The notes under the pieces were generated by a model, which saw nothing but the letters and a program-made list of their open reading frames with translations, was not told the DNA's origin and did no database searches. A stretch of 64,000 nt of DNA, taken from the NCBI RefSeq assembly GCF_965208555.1, contig NZ_OZ242342.1, positions 2,790,001 through 2,854,000 on the forward strand. Reading direction: 5' to 3'. The position numbers and the translations under genes were made by a program. Shown here piece by piece: positions 7,695 to 15,147 of the stretch. The stretch's first letter is position 1. The number at the start of each line of letters is the position of its first letter. This stretch comes from Poriferisodalis sp965208555 (lineage in GTDB: Bacteria > Actinomycetota > Acidimicrobiia > Acidimicrobiales > Poriferisodalaceae).

Positions 7695-9913
7695 GCCCAC
7701 CCCGGCCCAGCCAGCCGGCTCCGGGCCGATCCAGCGCCGCGGCTGCATCGCACGGGACTGACTCCGGAGCCGTAGCGGCCCCTGAACCGCTGACGCTGCG
7801 TGAGCTCGACTCGATTGACGTTCAACGCCTCAATGGCGTCGGTCCGCATCGACGCAAGGCCTTGCACGCGGTCGGGGTCGAGACCGTCTTCGATCTGCTC
7901 ACTTACTATCCCCGCCGGTACATCGACCGGACGGCCCAGGCCCCGATCAGCGAGGCCGCCGTCGGCGCGGAGATCACAGTCGTGGCAGATGTGCTGTCGG
8001 TATCGAGCCGGCGCCTGCGAGGCGGCCGCCGGCTGGTGAGCGTCGAGGTCGGCGACGCAAGCGGCACGATGAGCGTGATCTTCTTCAACCAGGCGTGGAG
8101 AGAGCGTCAGCTCACCGACGGTTTGGCGGTGGCGATCTTCGGCAAGGTGGAGAACTACCGGGGACGCAAGCAGATGACCAATCCTGTGGTGGATCTGCTG
8201 GGAGACCGCACCGGCAGGATCGTGCCGGTGTACCCGCAGTCAGAGACGGCTGGAATCGCCACCTGGGATGTCGCAAGCTGGGTAGCCGAAGCGCAGCGGC
8301 GCTGCTCGCCCCGGGGTATTGCTGATCCGGTGCCCGACTGGTTGCGAAGCCGGTTCCAGGTCGTCGAACGGGCCGCCGCGGTGGCCGACATCCACGAACC
8401 GTCATCGATGTCCGACCAGGCGGCAGCCCGCAACCGGCTGGTGTTCGACGAGCTCTTGCGGGTGCAGCTCATGCTCCGGAGCCAACGCTTGGCGCGTGAG
8501 GCCCGTGAACTCGGCATCGCACACGAGCCGGCCGGTGATCTCATCGAGGGATTTCACCGTCTCCTTCCCTACGAGCTGACGGGTGCGCAGCGCCGTGCGA
8601 TGGCCGACATCGATGCCGACGTGAGCACCTCGCGCCCGATGCATCGCTTGCTGCAGGGCGATGTCGGATCCGGCAAGACGCTCGTGGCCCTGCATGCGTT
8701 GCTCGTCGCCGTGCAGAACGGCCACCAAGGTGCGCTCATGGCGCCGACCGAGGTGCTCGCCGAGCAGCACTTCATTGCCTTGCGGGCGCTGCTCGACAGC
8801 TTCGAGATCCCTGACAGTGAGCGCCTCAGCGGCATGCGGCCGCTGCGTCTGTGCCTGCTCAGCGGTTCGGGCTCGGCAACGCAGCGTCGAGAGGTGCTGG
8901 CGGAAATCGCCACGGGCGCGGCGGACATCGTTGTCGGCACGCACGCCCTCTTGGAGGAGTCGGTGAAGTTCGGCTCGCTCAGCGTGGTTGTGGTCGATGA
9001 GCAGCACCGGTTCGGTGTTTCACAGCGCGCGCAGCTCCGGGAAGGCGGCCGTGACGACCGCCGCATCCCCCACCTTCTCGTCATGACGGCGACGCCCATT
9101 CCTCGCACTGCGGCAATGACGGTGTACGGCGATCTGGACGTCTCCGTGCTCGACGAGCTCCCGCCGGGCCGCACACCCATTACGACGCAGTGGGTTCGCG
9201 GGCCCCTGGCTGTCGAATCGATGTGGTCCGACGTGCGCAGCGAGATCGAAGCCGGCCGTCAGGCGTACGTGGTGTGTCCGCTGATCACCGAGAGCGAGAG
9301 CCTCGATGCGCGCTCGGCGGAGCGGATGCACGCCGAGCTTGCAGACGGATCCCTTGCCGGTCTTCGGGTCGGGTTGCTGCACGGTCGCATGCCGCCCGCC
9401 GACAAGGAGCGCACGATGACCCGATTCCGGACAGGAGGGCTGGATGCGCTCGTCGCGACGACGGTCATCGAAGTGGGGATCGACGTTCCGAATGCCACGG
9501 TGATGGTCGTGCTGTCCGCCGATCGTTTCGGCATGGCGCAGCTGCACCAGTTGCGTGGCCGGGTGGGTCGGGGGAGCCATGCATCATCGTGCTATCTCGT
9601 CAGCGACGACGAGCCGACGCCTACGGCTGTCCAACGGCTCACCGCACTCTCGGAATCGAGCGACGGATTCGAGTTGGCCGAACGTGACCTCGAGCTGCGC
9701 GGCGAGGGCACGCTGTTCGATGAACGCCAGTCCGGCCGCAGCGATCTGAAGCTGGCATCGCTGGCCCGCGATCTGACCTGGGTACAGGCTGCGCGCGACG
9801 CTGCTGCCGATCTCATCGCGGCCGACGGGGATCTCGATGCGCATCCGGCGCTTGCAGACGAAATCGACTGGTTCGCCAGCCGCCGCGACCCCGACTACTT
9901 GCAGCGCGGCTAA
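7691..9913 (+). CDS. recG: ATP-dependent DNA helicase RecG
   Basis: The 740-residue product has the full RecG layout. An amino-terminal wedge/OB region starts at LDSIDVQRLNGVGPHRRKAL and LLTYYPRRYIDR. The SF2 core contains LLQGDVGSGKT (about 320-330), DEQHRFGVSQRAQL (about 435), MTATPIPRTAAMTVYGD, LLHGRMPPADKE and ATTVIEVGIDVPNA, and ends with QLRGRVGRG plus the TRG region. It remodels stalled replication forks and branched DNA. The ATG at 7691 overlaps the fakA stop (ATGA). RecG next to a DAK2 gene and followed by convergent rsmD is a common actinobacterial arrangement. Confidence 0.98.
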   Translation: MSPPRPSQPAPGRSSAAAASHGTDSGAVAAPEPLTLRELDSIDVQRLNGVGPHRRKALHAVGVETVFDLLTYYPRRYIDRTAQAPISEAAVGAEITVVADVLSVSSRRLRGGRRLVSVEVGDASGTMSVIFFNQAWRERQLTDGLAVAIFGKVENYRGRKQMTNPVVDLLGDRTGRIVPVYPQSETAGIATWDVASWVAEAQRRCSPRGIADPVPDWLRSRFQVVERAAAVADIHEPSSMSDQAAARNRLVFDELLRVQLMLRSQRLAREARELGIAHEPAGDLIEGFHRLLPYELTGAQRRAMADIDADVSTSRPMHRLLQGDVGSGKTLVALHALLVAVQNGHQGALMAPTEVLAEQHFIALRALLDSFEIPDSERLSGMRPLRLCLLSGSGSATQRREVLAEIATGAADIVVGTHALLEESVKFGSLSVVVVDEQHRFGVSQRAQLREGGRDDRRIPHLLVMTATPIPRTAAMTVYGDLDVSVLDELPPGRTPITTQWVRGPLAVESMWSDVRSEIEAGRQAYVVCPLITESESLDARSAERMHAELADGSLAGLRVGLLHGRMPPADKERTMTRFRTGGLDALVATTVIEVGIDVPNATVMVVLSADRFGMAQLHQLRGRVGRGSHASSCYLVSDDEPTPTAVQRLTALSESSDGFELAERDLELRGEGTLFDERQSGRSDLKLASLARDLTWVQAARDAAADLIAADGDLDAHPALADEIDWFASRRDPDYLQRG

Positions 9914-9923
9914 CCCGGACCGC

Positions 9924-10469
9924 TCACTCGCCGCATGGCGCTTCGGCGTGTCGAAGCAGGATGGTGATGACGGGGGTGCCGTACTGGCGCACTCGATGCG
10001 TGCGCCACTCATCACCGGGGCCGGGCTCGATCTCGCGGTCCGACTCGCACACCAGCACGTCGGCGTTTACTGCGTCGAGGAGATCACGCCAGCCGTCGAA
10101 TCGGTAGGGCGGATCGGCGAATGCGAGATCCATCGAGTCGCCATGCTGAGCCAGGAATCCGCCGACATCAGCTCGGACCACCGTGGCGTGCTCGATGATG
10201 CCAAGCGCCGTCAGATTCGCCGTGACAGTCCGGCAGGCGACTGCATCCCAGTCCACGAACGTGGTGTGCGCAGCACCGCGTGACAGCGCCTCGATGCCGA
10301 GCGCTCCCGAGCCGGCGAACAGGTCCAGCACTGCTGCACCGTCGGGCAGGCCCAGGCTGACGAGCATGTTGAAGACGGCCTCGCGGGCGCGGTCCGATGT
10401 CGGCCGGACCGCATCTGTGCCGACCGTCTTGAGGCGACGGCCGCCCAGCTTCCCGCCGACCACGCGCAT
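9924..10469 (-). CDS. rsmD: 16S rRNA (guanine(966)-N(2))-methyltransferase RsmD
   Basis: The 181-residue product has the family start MRVVGGKLGGRRL, then RPTSDRAREAVFNML, the SAM-binding motif I LDLFAGSGALGIEALSRGA and the catalytic motif IV ADPPY. It methylates G966 (E. coli numbering) of 16S rRNA in the assembled small subunit. Its stop is only 10 bases from the recG stop, too close for a separate terminator for each strand. The start is confirmed by a TATGGT hexamer six bases upstream, indicating a leaderless message. rsmD is often followed by coaD. Here coaD lies beyond on the opposite strand. Confidence 0.96.
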   Translation of the reverse strand: MRVVGGKLGGRRLKTVGTDAVRPTSDRAREAVFNMLVSLGLPDGAAVLDLFAGSGALGIEALSRGAAHTTFVDWDAVACRTVTANLTALGIIEHATVVRADVGGFLAQHGDSMDLAFADPPYRFDGWRDLLDAVNADVLVCESDREIEPGPGDEWRTHRVRQYGTPVITILLRHAEAPCGE

Positions 10470-10475
10470 GAGGCG

Positions 10476-10481
10476 ACCATA
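10476..10481 (-). promoter_or_regulatory. -10-like element TATGGT, leaderless rsmD
   Basis: On the reverse strand TATGGT is followed by six bases and the ATG at 10469. No Shine-Dalgarno sequence is visible. Confidence 0.5.
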
Positions 10482-10502
10482 CGCGGGTGCGACACTGCGA
10501 CC

Positions 10503-10682
10503 ATGGACGAACTCGCAGTGCCCGAGGAGATCATCTGCGTCGACTGCGGAGGCCGCTGCGGCCTGCTGAGTGTGCCCGAGCCGGATTGGGGCTTCCAGCC
10601 CGGCGATGTCGTCGCATACCGCTGCGCCGATTGCGGTGACCGCTGGGACCTCATCGTCCCGGACACCGAGACACCGAGCTGA
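10503..10682 (+). CDS. 59-residue zinc-ribbon protein of unknown function
   Basis: A short reading frame begins at ATG 10503 and ends at TGA 10682. The product has two CxxC knuckles, C12-x2-C15 and C41-x2-C44, within CVDCGGRCGLL and YRCADCGDRW. This is a typical single zinc ribbon, followed by an acidic tail. No enzyme motif is present, and it may bind nucleic acid or a protein partner. It is divergent from rsmD with 33 bases between the starts. A weak GACACT hexamer lies six bases before the ATG. Third-position GC bias and the paired cysteines make coding very likely despite the size. Confidence 0.75.
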   Translation: MDELAVPEEIICVDCGGRCGLLSVPEPDWGFQPGDVVAYRCADCGDRWDLIVPDTETPS

Positions 10683-10701
10683 CGGCGGCTCTGATCACTT
10701 C

Positions 10702-10763
10702 CCGCTCTCGTTCGCTCCGCTCACAGGCCGCTCGGGCCACGGCTTCGCCTTGCGGCTCCGCCT
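10702..10763 (+). repeat. 62-bp dispersed repeat, copy 1 (inverted relative to 12128-12189)
   Basis: About 57 of 62 bases match the reverse complement of 12128-12189. The core, beginning TTCGCTCCGCTCAC, is identical over long runs. It occupies the gap between the zinc-ribbon gene and coaD. It is probably a REP-like or terminator-associated element. Confidence 0.85.
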
Positions 10764-10796
10764 TTGAGGGTCCCTCGATTCACGACTGCGGCGCGG

Positions 10797-10802
10797 TACG
10801 GT
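10797..10802 (+). promoter_or_regulatory. possible -10 element TACGGT for coaD
   Basis: TACGGT would start a leader of about 30 bases containing GGAGGA at 10828-10833 before the GTG at 10844. Confidence 0.35.
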
Positions 10803-10843
10803 CGCCCCACTGAACGCGGATCGATCCGGAGGAACCGTTTTCG

Positions 10844-11335
10844 GTGGTCATGGCGATGTATCCAGGCTCGTTCGATCCTGTGCACAACGGGCATCTCGAC
10901 GTGATATCGGCGGCGTCCCGGCTGTTCGACTCGGTCACGGTGGCAGCCATGCGGAATCCGGCCAAGGCCACGCCGCTGTTCTCAGATGACGAGCGCGTCG
11001 CGATGATCGTCGAATCGACAAGCCATCTGGGCAACGTCTCGGTGGTGCAATTCGGAGAACTGGTGGTGGACCTCGCTCAGCGCCTTGGTGCCGATGTCAT
11101 CGTGAAAGGGCTCCGCAGCCAGAGCGACTTCGAGTCCGAGCTGCGCATGGCGCACATGAATCACTCGGTGACCGGTGTCGAGACGGTCTTCGTCCCGCCT
11201 CGAACCGAGCATCTCTTCATCGCTTCCAACTACATCCGAGAGATCACCAAGTTCGGCGGCGATTGCTCGCATCTCGTCCCGTCTCCGGTGGCCGCTCGAC
11301 TCCGGCAGCGCATCACGCAGGGGGAGGGCGCATGA
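10844..11335 (+). CDS. coaD: phosphopantetheine adenylyltransferase
   Basis: The 163-residue product catalyses ATP plus 4'-phosphopantetheine to dephospho-CoA, the penultimate step of CoA synthesis. The nucleotidyltransferase signature YPGSFDPVHNGHLDV carries the T/HxGH-type motif near the amino-terminus. GLRSQSDFESELRMAHMN and the carboxy-terminal SNYIREI box are present. GGAGGA at 10828-10833 is ten bases before GTG 10844 and 16 before ATG 10850, so GTG is preferred. The ATG at 10850 would remove only two residues. Its stop overlaps the next start (ATGA). Confidence 0.97.
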   Translation: MVMAMYPGSFDPVHNGHLDVISAASRLFDSVTVAAMRNPAKATPLFSDDERVAMIVESTSHLGNVSVVQFGELVVDLAQRLGADVIVKGLRSQSDFESELRMAHMNHSVTGVETVFVPPRTEHLFIASNYIREITKFGGDCSHLVPSPVAARLRQRITQGEGA

Positions 11336-12120
11336 GCATGTCCGAAGGCGGCGTCGAGGCGCCGCCGCAGCCGGGGGCTCACCCCGGAGTACCCCAGCCG
11401 CATTCTCCATTCGGTCCGCCTTCGGTTGAGACTGGGGCACCCACCGAGGAAACGCCGACGCCGACGCAGGCCGCAGGTCCGGCGTCGCTTGCACCGCGCC
11501 CACCCTCGGTGACGGCCGAGCAGTTCATCCGCGAGGCGATGGAGATCATCGACGCTGCGCGCCCGATGCCGCTGTCCACCTCGGTCATGATCAACCGCGA
11601 CGAAGTGATGACCCTGCTCGAGTCCGCGCTGGCGGCGGTGCCCGACGAGACGCGCCAGGCCCGCTGGCTGCTTCGCGAGCGCGATGAGGTGCTGGCACAG
11701 GCACGTGTCGACGCCAACCTGGTCATTGATGAGGCACGCAGCCGTGTCGCTCAGATGGTGCAGCGAACCGAGGTCGTGCGCACGGCCGAGCGGCGCGCAC
11801 GCCAGTTGCTCGACGATGCCCGAATCCAGACTCGCCGCCGCCGCCATGAAGTCGATGAGTACTGCGAACGGCAGCTGGCGCAGTTTGCGAGCGCGGTCGA
11901 TCAGGTCCAGATAGCGGTCCAAGCGGCACGACGCAAGCTCGGCAAGCGCACTGCGACTCCGGTGGCACCCGCATCGCCGAGCGTCCCTGCGGCGCAGCAA
12001 GGCGCAGGTGCCACGGGTACCGGCGGTGCGGCACCGTCCGGCGGCGGTCCCGAAGCTCGGCAGCCTGATGCTCACCCGCCGATCACTCATCCCGTCGTAT
12101 TCGACCAGGACCAGATGTGA
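11332..12120 (+). CDS. DivIVA-like coiled-coil protein of the Rv2927c position
   Basis: The 262-residue product has a proline-rich disordered amino-terminus (1-60), a helical and coiled-coil centre (about 65-205) containing RQARWLLRERDEVLAQARVD and VVRTAERRARQLLDDARIQT, and a Gly/Ala/Pro-rich tail. It occupies the place of mycobacterial Rv2927c, a DivIVA-like protein of unknown role, before yceD-rnc. It might be a membrane-proximal scaffold linked to growth or division. That is inference from position and coiled-coil only. Its ATG overlaps the coaD stop. A 62-bp repeat follows its stop, so transcription may partly end there. Confidence 0.75.
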   Translation: MSMSEGGVEAPPQPGAHPGVPQPHSPFGPPSVETGAPTEETPTPTQAAGPASLAPRPPSVTAEQFIREAMEIIDAARPMPLSTSVMINRDEVMTLLESALAAVPDETRQARWLLRERDEVLAQARVDANLVIDEARSRVAQMVQRTEVVRTAERRARQLLDDARIQTRRRRHEVDEYCERQLAQFASAVDQVQIAVQAARRKLGKRTATPVAPASPSVPAAQQGAGATGTGGAAPSGGGPEARQPDAHPPITHPVVFDQDQM

Positions 12121-12127
12121 GTGCCAG

Positions 12128-12189
12128 AGGCTGAGCCGGCAGGCGAAGCCGTGGCCCGAGCGGCCCGTGAGCGGAGCGAACAAGAGCGG
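12128..12189 (-). repeat. 62-bp dispersed repeat, copy 2 (inverted relative to 10702-10763)
   Basis: This is the reverse-complement partner of 10702-10763. It lies between the DivIVA-like stop (12120) and the YceD start (12248). The pair brackets coaD and the DivIVA-like gene about 1.4 kb apart. Confidence 0.85.
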
Positions 12190-12247
12190 CAAGCAATTGG
12201 TGCAACAAGGGAAGGCTGACCCATCCGCGTTGCCGGCGAGGGACCCG

Positions 12248-12790
12248 GTGCGGTCCCTGTCAGTGCCCCTGCGATCGATCCCCGATGGGCAGCTCGAGTG
12301 GTCTGCAACGGTGCCAGCGTCGGTATTGCTGGGTGGCGAGTCACGAGAGACCCTGCGCATCGCCGATGTCGAGGTGCCGCTCGACAGCGACGTCTGCGTG
12401 GCAGTGATGCTGGAGCTCATCAGTGGCGGTCTCAGCGTCACTGGCGAGGTCACGGCAACCTGGACCGGTCCGTGCGCCCGCTGCTGGCTGCCGCTCGACG
12501 GGGAGGTGAAGTCGGCGGTCCGGGAGGTGTTCGCCGCCGAGCCACGCGAGGGTGAGCAATACGCACTCGGCCCCGAGTACGCCGATCTCACCCCGATGGT
12601 GCGGGAGGCGGTCCTGTTGGAGCTGCCCATCGAGGCGATCCCGTGCCCGCACCCCGAGCCGTGCCCGAACCTGCCAGCGGAACTCACCGGGCCCCACGAC
12701 TATCCGGACACCGGCCGTCCGGCAGAGCCCGCAGATCCGCGCTGGGAGGCGTTGGACGCGCTGCGGGGCCGGCTGGACGCAGGAGAATGA
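12248..12790 (+). CDS. yceD: YceD/DUF177 family protein
   Basis: The 180-residue product carries the DUF177 hallmark pattern: ISGGLSVTGEVTATWTGPCARC, then REVFAAEP, LTPMVREAVLLELPIEAIPC and PCPNLPAE, with paired cysteines near residues 78-81. In plants and bacteria the family is tied to 23S rRNA accumulation, and it nearly always precedes rpmF, as here. The frame is open upstream to 12008, but that part crosses the dispersed repeat and overlaps the previous gene. GTG 12248 gives the usual family amino-terminus (VRSLSVPLRSIPDG). A TTG at about 12230 is an alternative. Length is normal for the family. Confidence 0.9.
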   Translation: MRSLSVPLRSIPDGQLEWSATVPASVLLGGESRETLRIADVEVPLDSDVCVAVMLELISGGLSVTGEVTATWTGPCARCWLPLDGEVKSAVREVFAAEPREGEQYALGPEYADLTPMVREAVLLELPIEAIPCPHPEPCPNLPAELTGPHDYPDTGRPAEPADPRWEALDALRGRLDAGE

Positions 12791-12826
12791 CGTGAGACCG
12801 GAAGTCAGCTGAGGAGCACCAATGGA

Positions 12827-12832
12827 TAGGCT
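12827..12832 (+). promoter_or_regulatory. -10-like element TAGGCT upstream of rpmF
   Basis: TAGGCT at this position would give a leader of about 20 bases containing GAGGAG at 12846-12851 before the rpmF GTG at 12859. Confidence 0.4.
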
Positions 12833-12858
12833 GCATGCTCCGCTCGAGGAGTCCGGTT

Positions 12859-13038
12859 GTGGCAGTCCCCAAGAAGAAGACATCCAAGAGCAAGACGCGT
12901 TCGCGTCGCGCTGCAGCATGGCGCCTGAACGCGGCACCGAGGAGCGTGTGCCCTCGCTGTGGCGCGGCCAAGCTGCCCCACCGGGTCTGCGGGCAGTGCG
13001 GCTGGTACGGCGGTCGCCAAGCCCTCGATATCGCTTGA
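12859..13038 (+). CDS. rpmF: 50S ribosomal protein L32
   Basis: The 59-residue basic protein begins AVPKKKTSKSKTRSRRA after a GTG start preceded by GAGGAG at seven bases. It contains a zinc ribbon CPRCGAAKLPHRVCGQCG with all four cysteines, so it is the zinc-binding (C+) form of L32. It is a large-subunit protein near the peptidyl-transferase centre. The order yceD-rpmF-plsX-acpP is widely conserved and links ribosome and fatty-acid synthesis. A promoter-like TAGGCT lies 26 bases before the start codon. Confidence 0.97.
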   Translation: MAVPKKKTSKSKTRSRRAAAWRLNAAPRSVCPRCGAAKLPHRVCGQCGWYGGRQALDIA

Positions 13039-13087
13039 GTCACGATCGCATGAGGCCGTGCCGAATGGCGGGTCTGGGGTCGGGCTG

Positions 13088-14080
13088 ATGACGCTGCCGG
13101 TCGCTGTCGACGCAATGGGCGGCGATCACGCGCCCGATGCGGTGGTGGAAGGGGCGCTCACCGCAGTGCGCGAAGGCCTCGACGTGCTGCTCGTAGGCCG
13201 GCGCGATGCGATCGTGGAGGCCGGTGGCGAATCGCTTGCCGTCATCGAGGCCTCCGAGGTCATCGAGATGTCCGAGGAACCGAGCCGTGCGGTGCGGACC
13301 AAGAGGGACTCATCGATCAGCCGTGCCGTCAACGCCGTGCGTGACGGTGAGGCGTCGGCCGTGGTGAGCGCCGGCAACACCGGGGCCGTGGCGGCGGCAG
13401 CCCTGCTGAGGCTGAAGCGCCTGCCCGGCGTTGCCCGGCCGGCCATCGCGACCGCCTTTCCGGTTCCTGGCGGCCAAACGGCGCGTGTCCTGCTCGATTC
13501 AGGCGCCATGGCCGACTGCAATGCCCAATGGCTGCACCAGTTCGCCCGTCTCGGCTCGGCCTACAGCCGCATCCGTTTCGGCGTGGCGGCACCGAAAGTC
13601 GGGCTGCTGTCGATCGGCGAAGAGCCGGAGAAGGGCAGCCTGCTCGTCAAGGAAACCCACAAGCTGCTTGCGGCTGACGACGAGATCGACTTCTTCGGCA
13701 ACGTCGAGGGGGGTGACGTGCTCGATGGCCCCGTCGATGTTGTGGTCACCGACGGCTTCACCGGCAACGTGCTTCTGAAGTCGCTCGAAGGCACGGCGTC
13801 GTTCTTTGTGCGTCTGATTCTGGAGCGCCTGTCCGAAGGCGGGCAGGCGGGTGCCGAAGCGCTTCGCCTGCTGGCGCCGCTGGCCGACGAAATGAGTGCC
13901 GACAACGTCGGGGGCGCGATGCTGCTGGGCGTGCGGGGAGTCTGCGTCATCGCGCATGGCTCGTCGAGCCCCAGAGCCGTGACGAGCGCCATCAGAGTCG
14001 CTCATCGCATGGTGGAGGCCGACTTGCTGGGCGAGCTGGCGGCCGTCAGCCTCCCGTCGGCCTCCTCCGACCACCGGTAG
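13088..14080 (+). CDS. plsX: phosphate acyltransferase PlsX
   Basis: The 330-residue product has the family opening LPVAVDAMGGDHAPDAVVEG, then VSAGNTGAVAAAALL, GLLSIGEEPEKGSLLVKET, FFGNVEGGDVL and VTDGFTGNVLLKSLEG. It makes acyl-phosphate from acyl-ACP and phosphate, feeding PlsY in phospholipid synthesis. It acts peripherally at the membrane. The ATG at 13088 gives the conserved start. Reading frames further upstream overlap rpmF and lack family similarity. acpP follows after 13 bases. All active-region motifs look intact. Confidence 0.97.
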   Translation: MTLPVAVDAMGGDHAPDAVVEGALTAVREGLDVLLVGRRDAIVEAGGESLAVIEASEVIEMSEEPSRAVRTKRDSSISRAVNAVRDGEASAVVSAGNTGAVAAAALLRLKRLPGVARPAIATAFPVPGGQTARVLLDSGAMADCNAQWLHQFARLGSAYSRIRFGVAAPKVGLLSIGEEPEKGSLLVKETHKLLAADDEIDFFGNVEGGDVLDGPVDVVVTDGFTGNVLLKSLEGTASFFVRLILERLSEGGQAGAEALRLLAPLADEMSADNVGGAMLLGVRGVCVIAHGSSSPRAVTSAIRVAHRMVEADLLGELAAVSLPSASSDHR

Positions 14081-14083
14081 GCT
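14078..14083 (+). promoter_or_regulatory. -10-like element TAGGCT, short-leader or leaderless acpP
   Basis: TAGGCT overlaps the plsX stop and is followed by ten bases and the acpP ATG at 14094. Confidence 0.4.
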
Positions 14084-14093
14084 GGCCGCCGCC

Positions 14094-14384
14094 ATGCCCG
14101 CCGAAACCCACGTGCGTCAGAGTCCACCCGAGCGCGAAGAGGTCTTCGATCTCATCCGCGACCAGCTCGCCGACATCTTGGAGTTGGAGCCAGCCCAGGT
14201 CGCTGAGTCGTCGTCGTTTGTGGACGACCTCGGTGCTGACTCCCTGGCACTGATCGAGCTGGTCGAGGCGCTGGAGGAGGAGCTCTCGGACCGCACCGTG
14301 GGCTTTCGTATCGAAGACGAAGATCTCGAAGATCTCAAGACCGTGCGCGACGCCATCGACTATGTGATGGAGCGCGTCGGCTGA
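14094..14384 (+). CDS. acpP: acyl carrier protein
   Basis: The 96-residue acidic helical protein contains the phosphopantetheine site DLGADSLALIELV, with the modified serine in DSL. It carries acyl intermediates in type II fatty-acid synthesis and works with PlsX just upstream. An amino-terminal extension of about 14 residues precedes the usual ACP start. It is followed one base later by rnc. No Shine-Dalgarno sequence is visible, but TAGGCT ends ten bases before the ATG, so it may have its own promoter as well as read-through from plsX. Confidence 0.95.
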   Translation: MPAETHVRQSPPEREEVFDLIRDQLADILELEPAQVAESSSFVDDLGADSLALIELVEALEEELSDRTVGFRIEDEDLEDLKTVRDAIDYVMERVG

Positions 14385-14385
14385 C

Positions 14386-15147
14386 GTGGAGATCGCTGTC
14401 GCCGAACTCGCCGACCACGACAGCTTCTCAAAGCGTGTCGGATATCGCTTCGCCGACGCCGGGCTGCTGACCGAGGCCCTCTCGCACAGGAGCTGGTGCC
14501 ACGAGCGCAACGTCGAACACCCGACGGGGCCCCAGGCGGCCTCCAATGAGCGCTTGGAGTTTCTCGGAGACGCCGTGCTGGGTCTGTGCGTCTGCGAGCT
14601 CGCGGTGACCGGTTGGCCTGATCTCGGGCCGGGCGATCTCAGCACCGTGCGGTCCGCAGTGGTGAACGCCAGCGCATTGGCCGAAGCAGCCCGCGGCTGC
14701 GAGCTCGGACCTGTGCTGCTCCTCGGCAAGGGTGAGGCCGCCACCGGCGGCGCGGACAAGGATTCGATCCTGGCCGACGCCCTCGAAGCGGTGCTGGGAG
14801 CGGTGTTCGTCGACGGCGGCTATCGCGCGGCGTGCGACGTCGTGGAGCGATTGCTGGGCGAACGCCTCGCCGAGGCGGCGAGCGAGCCGGACGCCCGCGA
14901 GGCCAAGAACCGGTTCCAAGAACTCGCGGCTCGACAATTCGGCACCGAGCCCACCTACGACGTGTCGAGTTCGGGGCCTGCGCACCAGCCTCGATTCGTT
15001 GCGGCGGCACGGATTTCCGAAGAGGTCTGGGGTCGGGGCGAGGGTTCCACCAAACGCGCTGCCGAACGTCGCGCGGCGCAAGCTGCATGCCTGCGGCTCC
15101 TAGAGGCCGAGCAACCTACTGATGCGGAGGCGCCCGCCCATGGCTGA
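14386..15147 (+). CDS. rnc: ribonuclease III
   Basis: The 253-residue product has the RNase III catalytic domain signature NERLEFLGDAVLG near residue 47, a second acidic box DSILADALEAVLGAVFVDGG, and a carboxy-terminal double-stranded RNA-binding domain (about 165-240: AKNRFQELAARQFG, GEGSTKRAAERRAAQAA). It cleaves double-stranded RNA in rRNA maturation and mRNA turnover. GTG 14386 follows the acpP stop by one base, implying translational coupling. Its 3' end overlaps the Fpg-like gene by eight bases. Confidence 0.96.
   Translation: MEIAVAELADHDSFSKRVGYRFADAGLLTEALSHRSWCHERNVEHPTGPQAASNERLEFLGDAVLGLCVCELAVTGWPDLGPGDLSTVRSAVVNASALAEAARGCELGPVLLLGKGEAATGGADKDSILADALEAVLGAVFVDGGYRAACDVVERLLGERLAEAASEPDAREAKNRFQELAARQFGTEPTYDVSSSGPAHQPRFVAAARISEEVWGRGEGSTKRAAERRAAQAACLRLLEAEQPTDAEAPAHG

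Noticed and set aside
12008..12247. Upstream extension of the yceD frame
   Set aside because: It overlaps the DivIVA-like gene and the dispersed 62-bp repeat. DUF177 similarity begins after GTG 12248.
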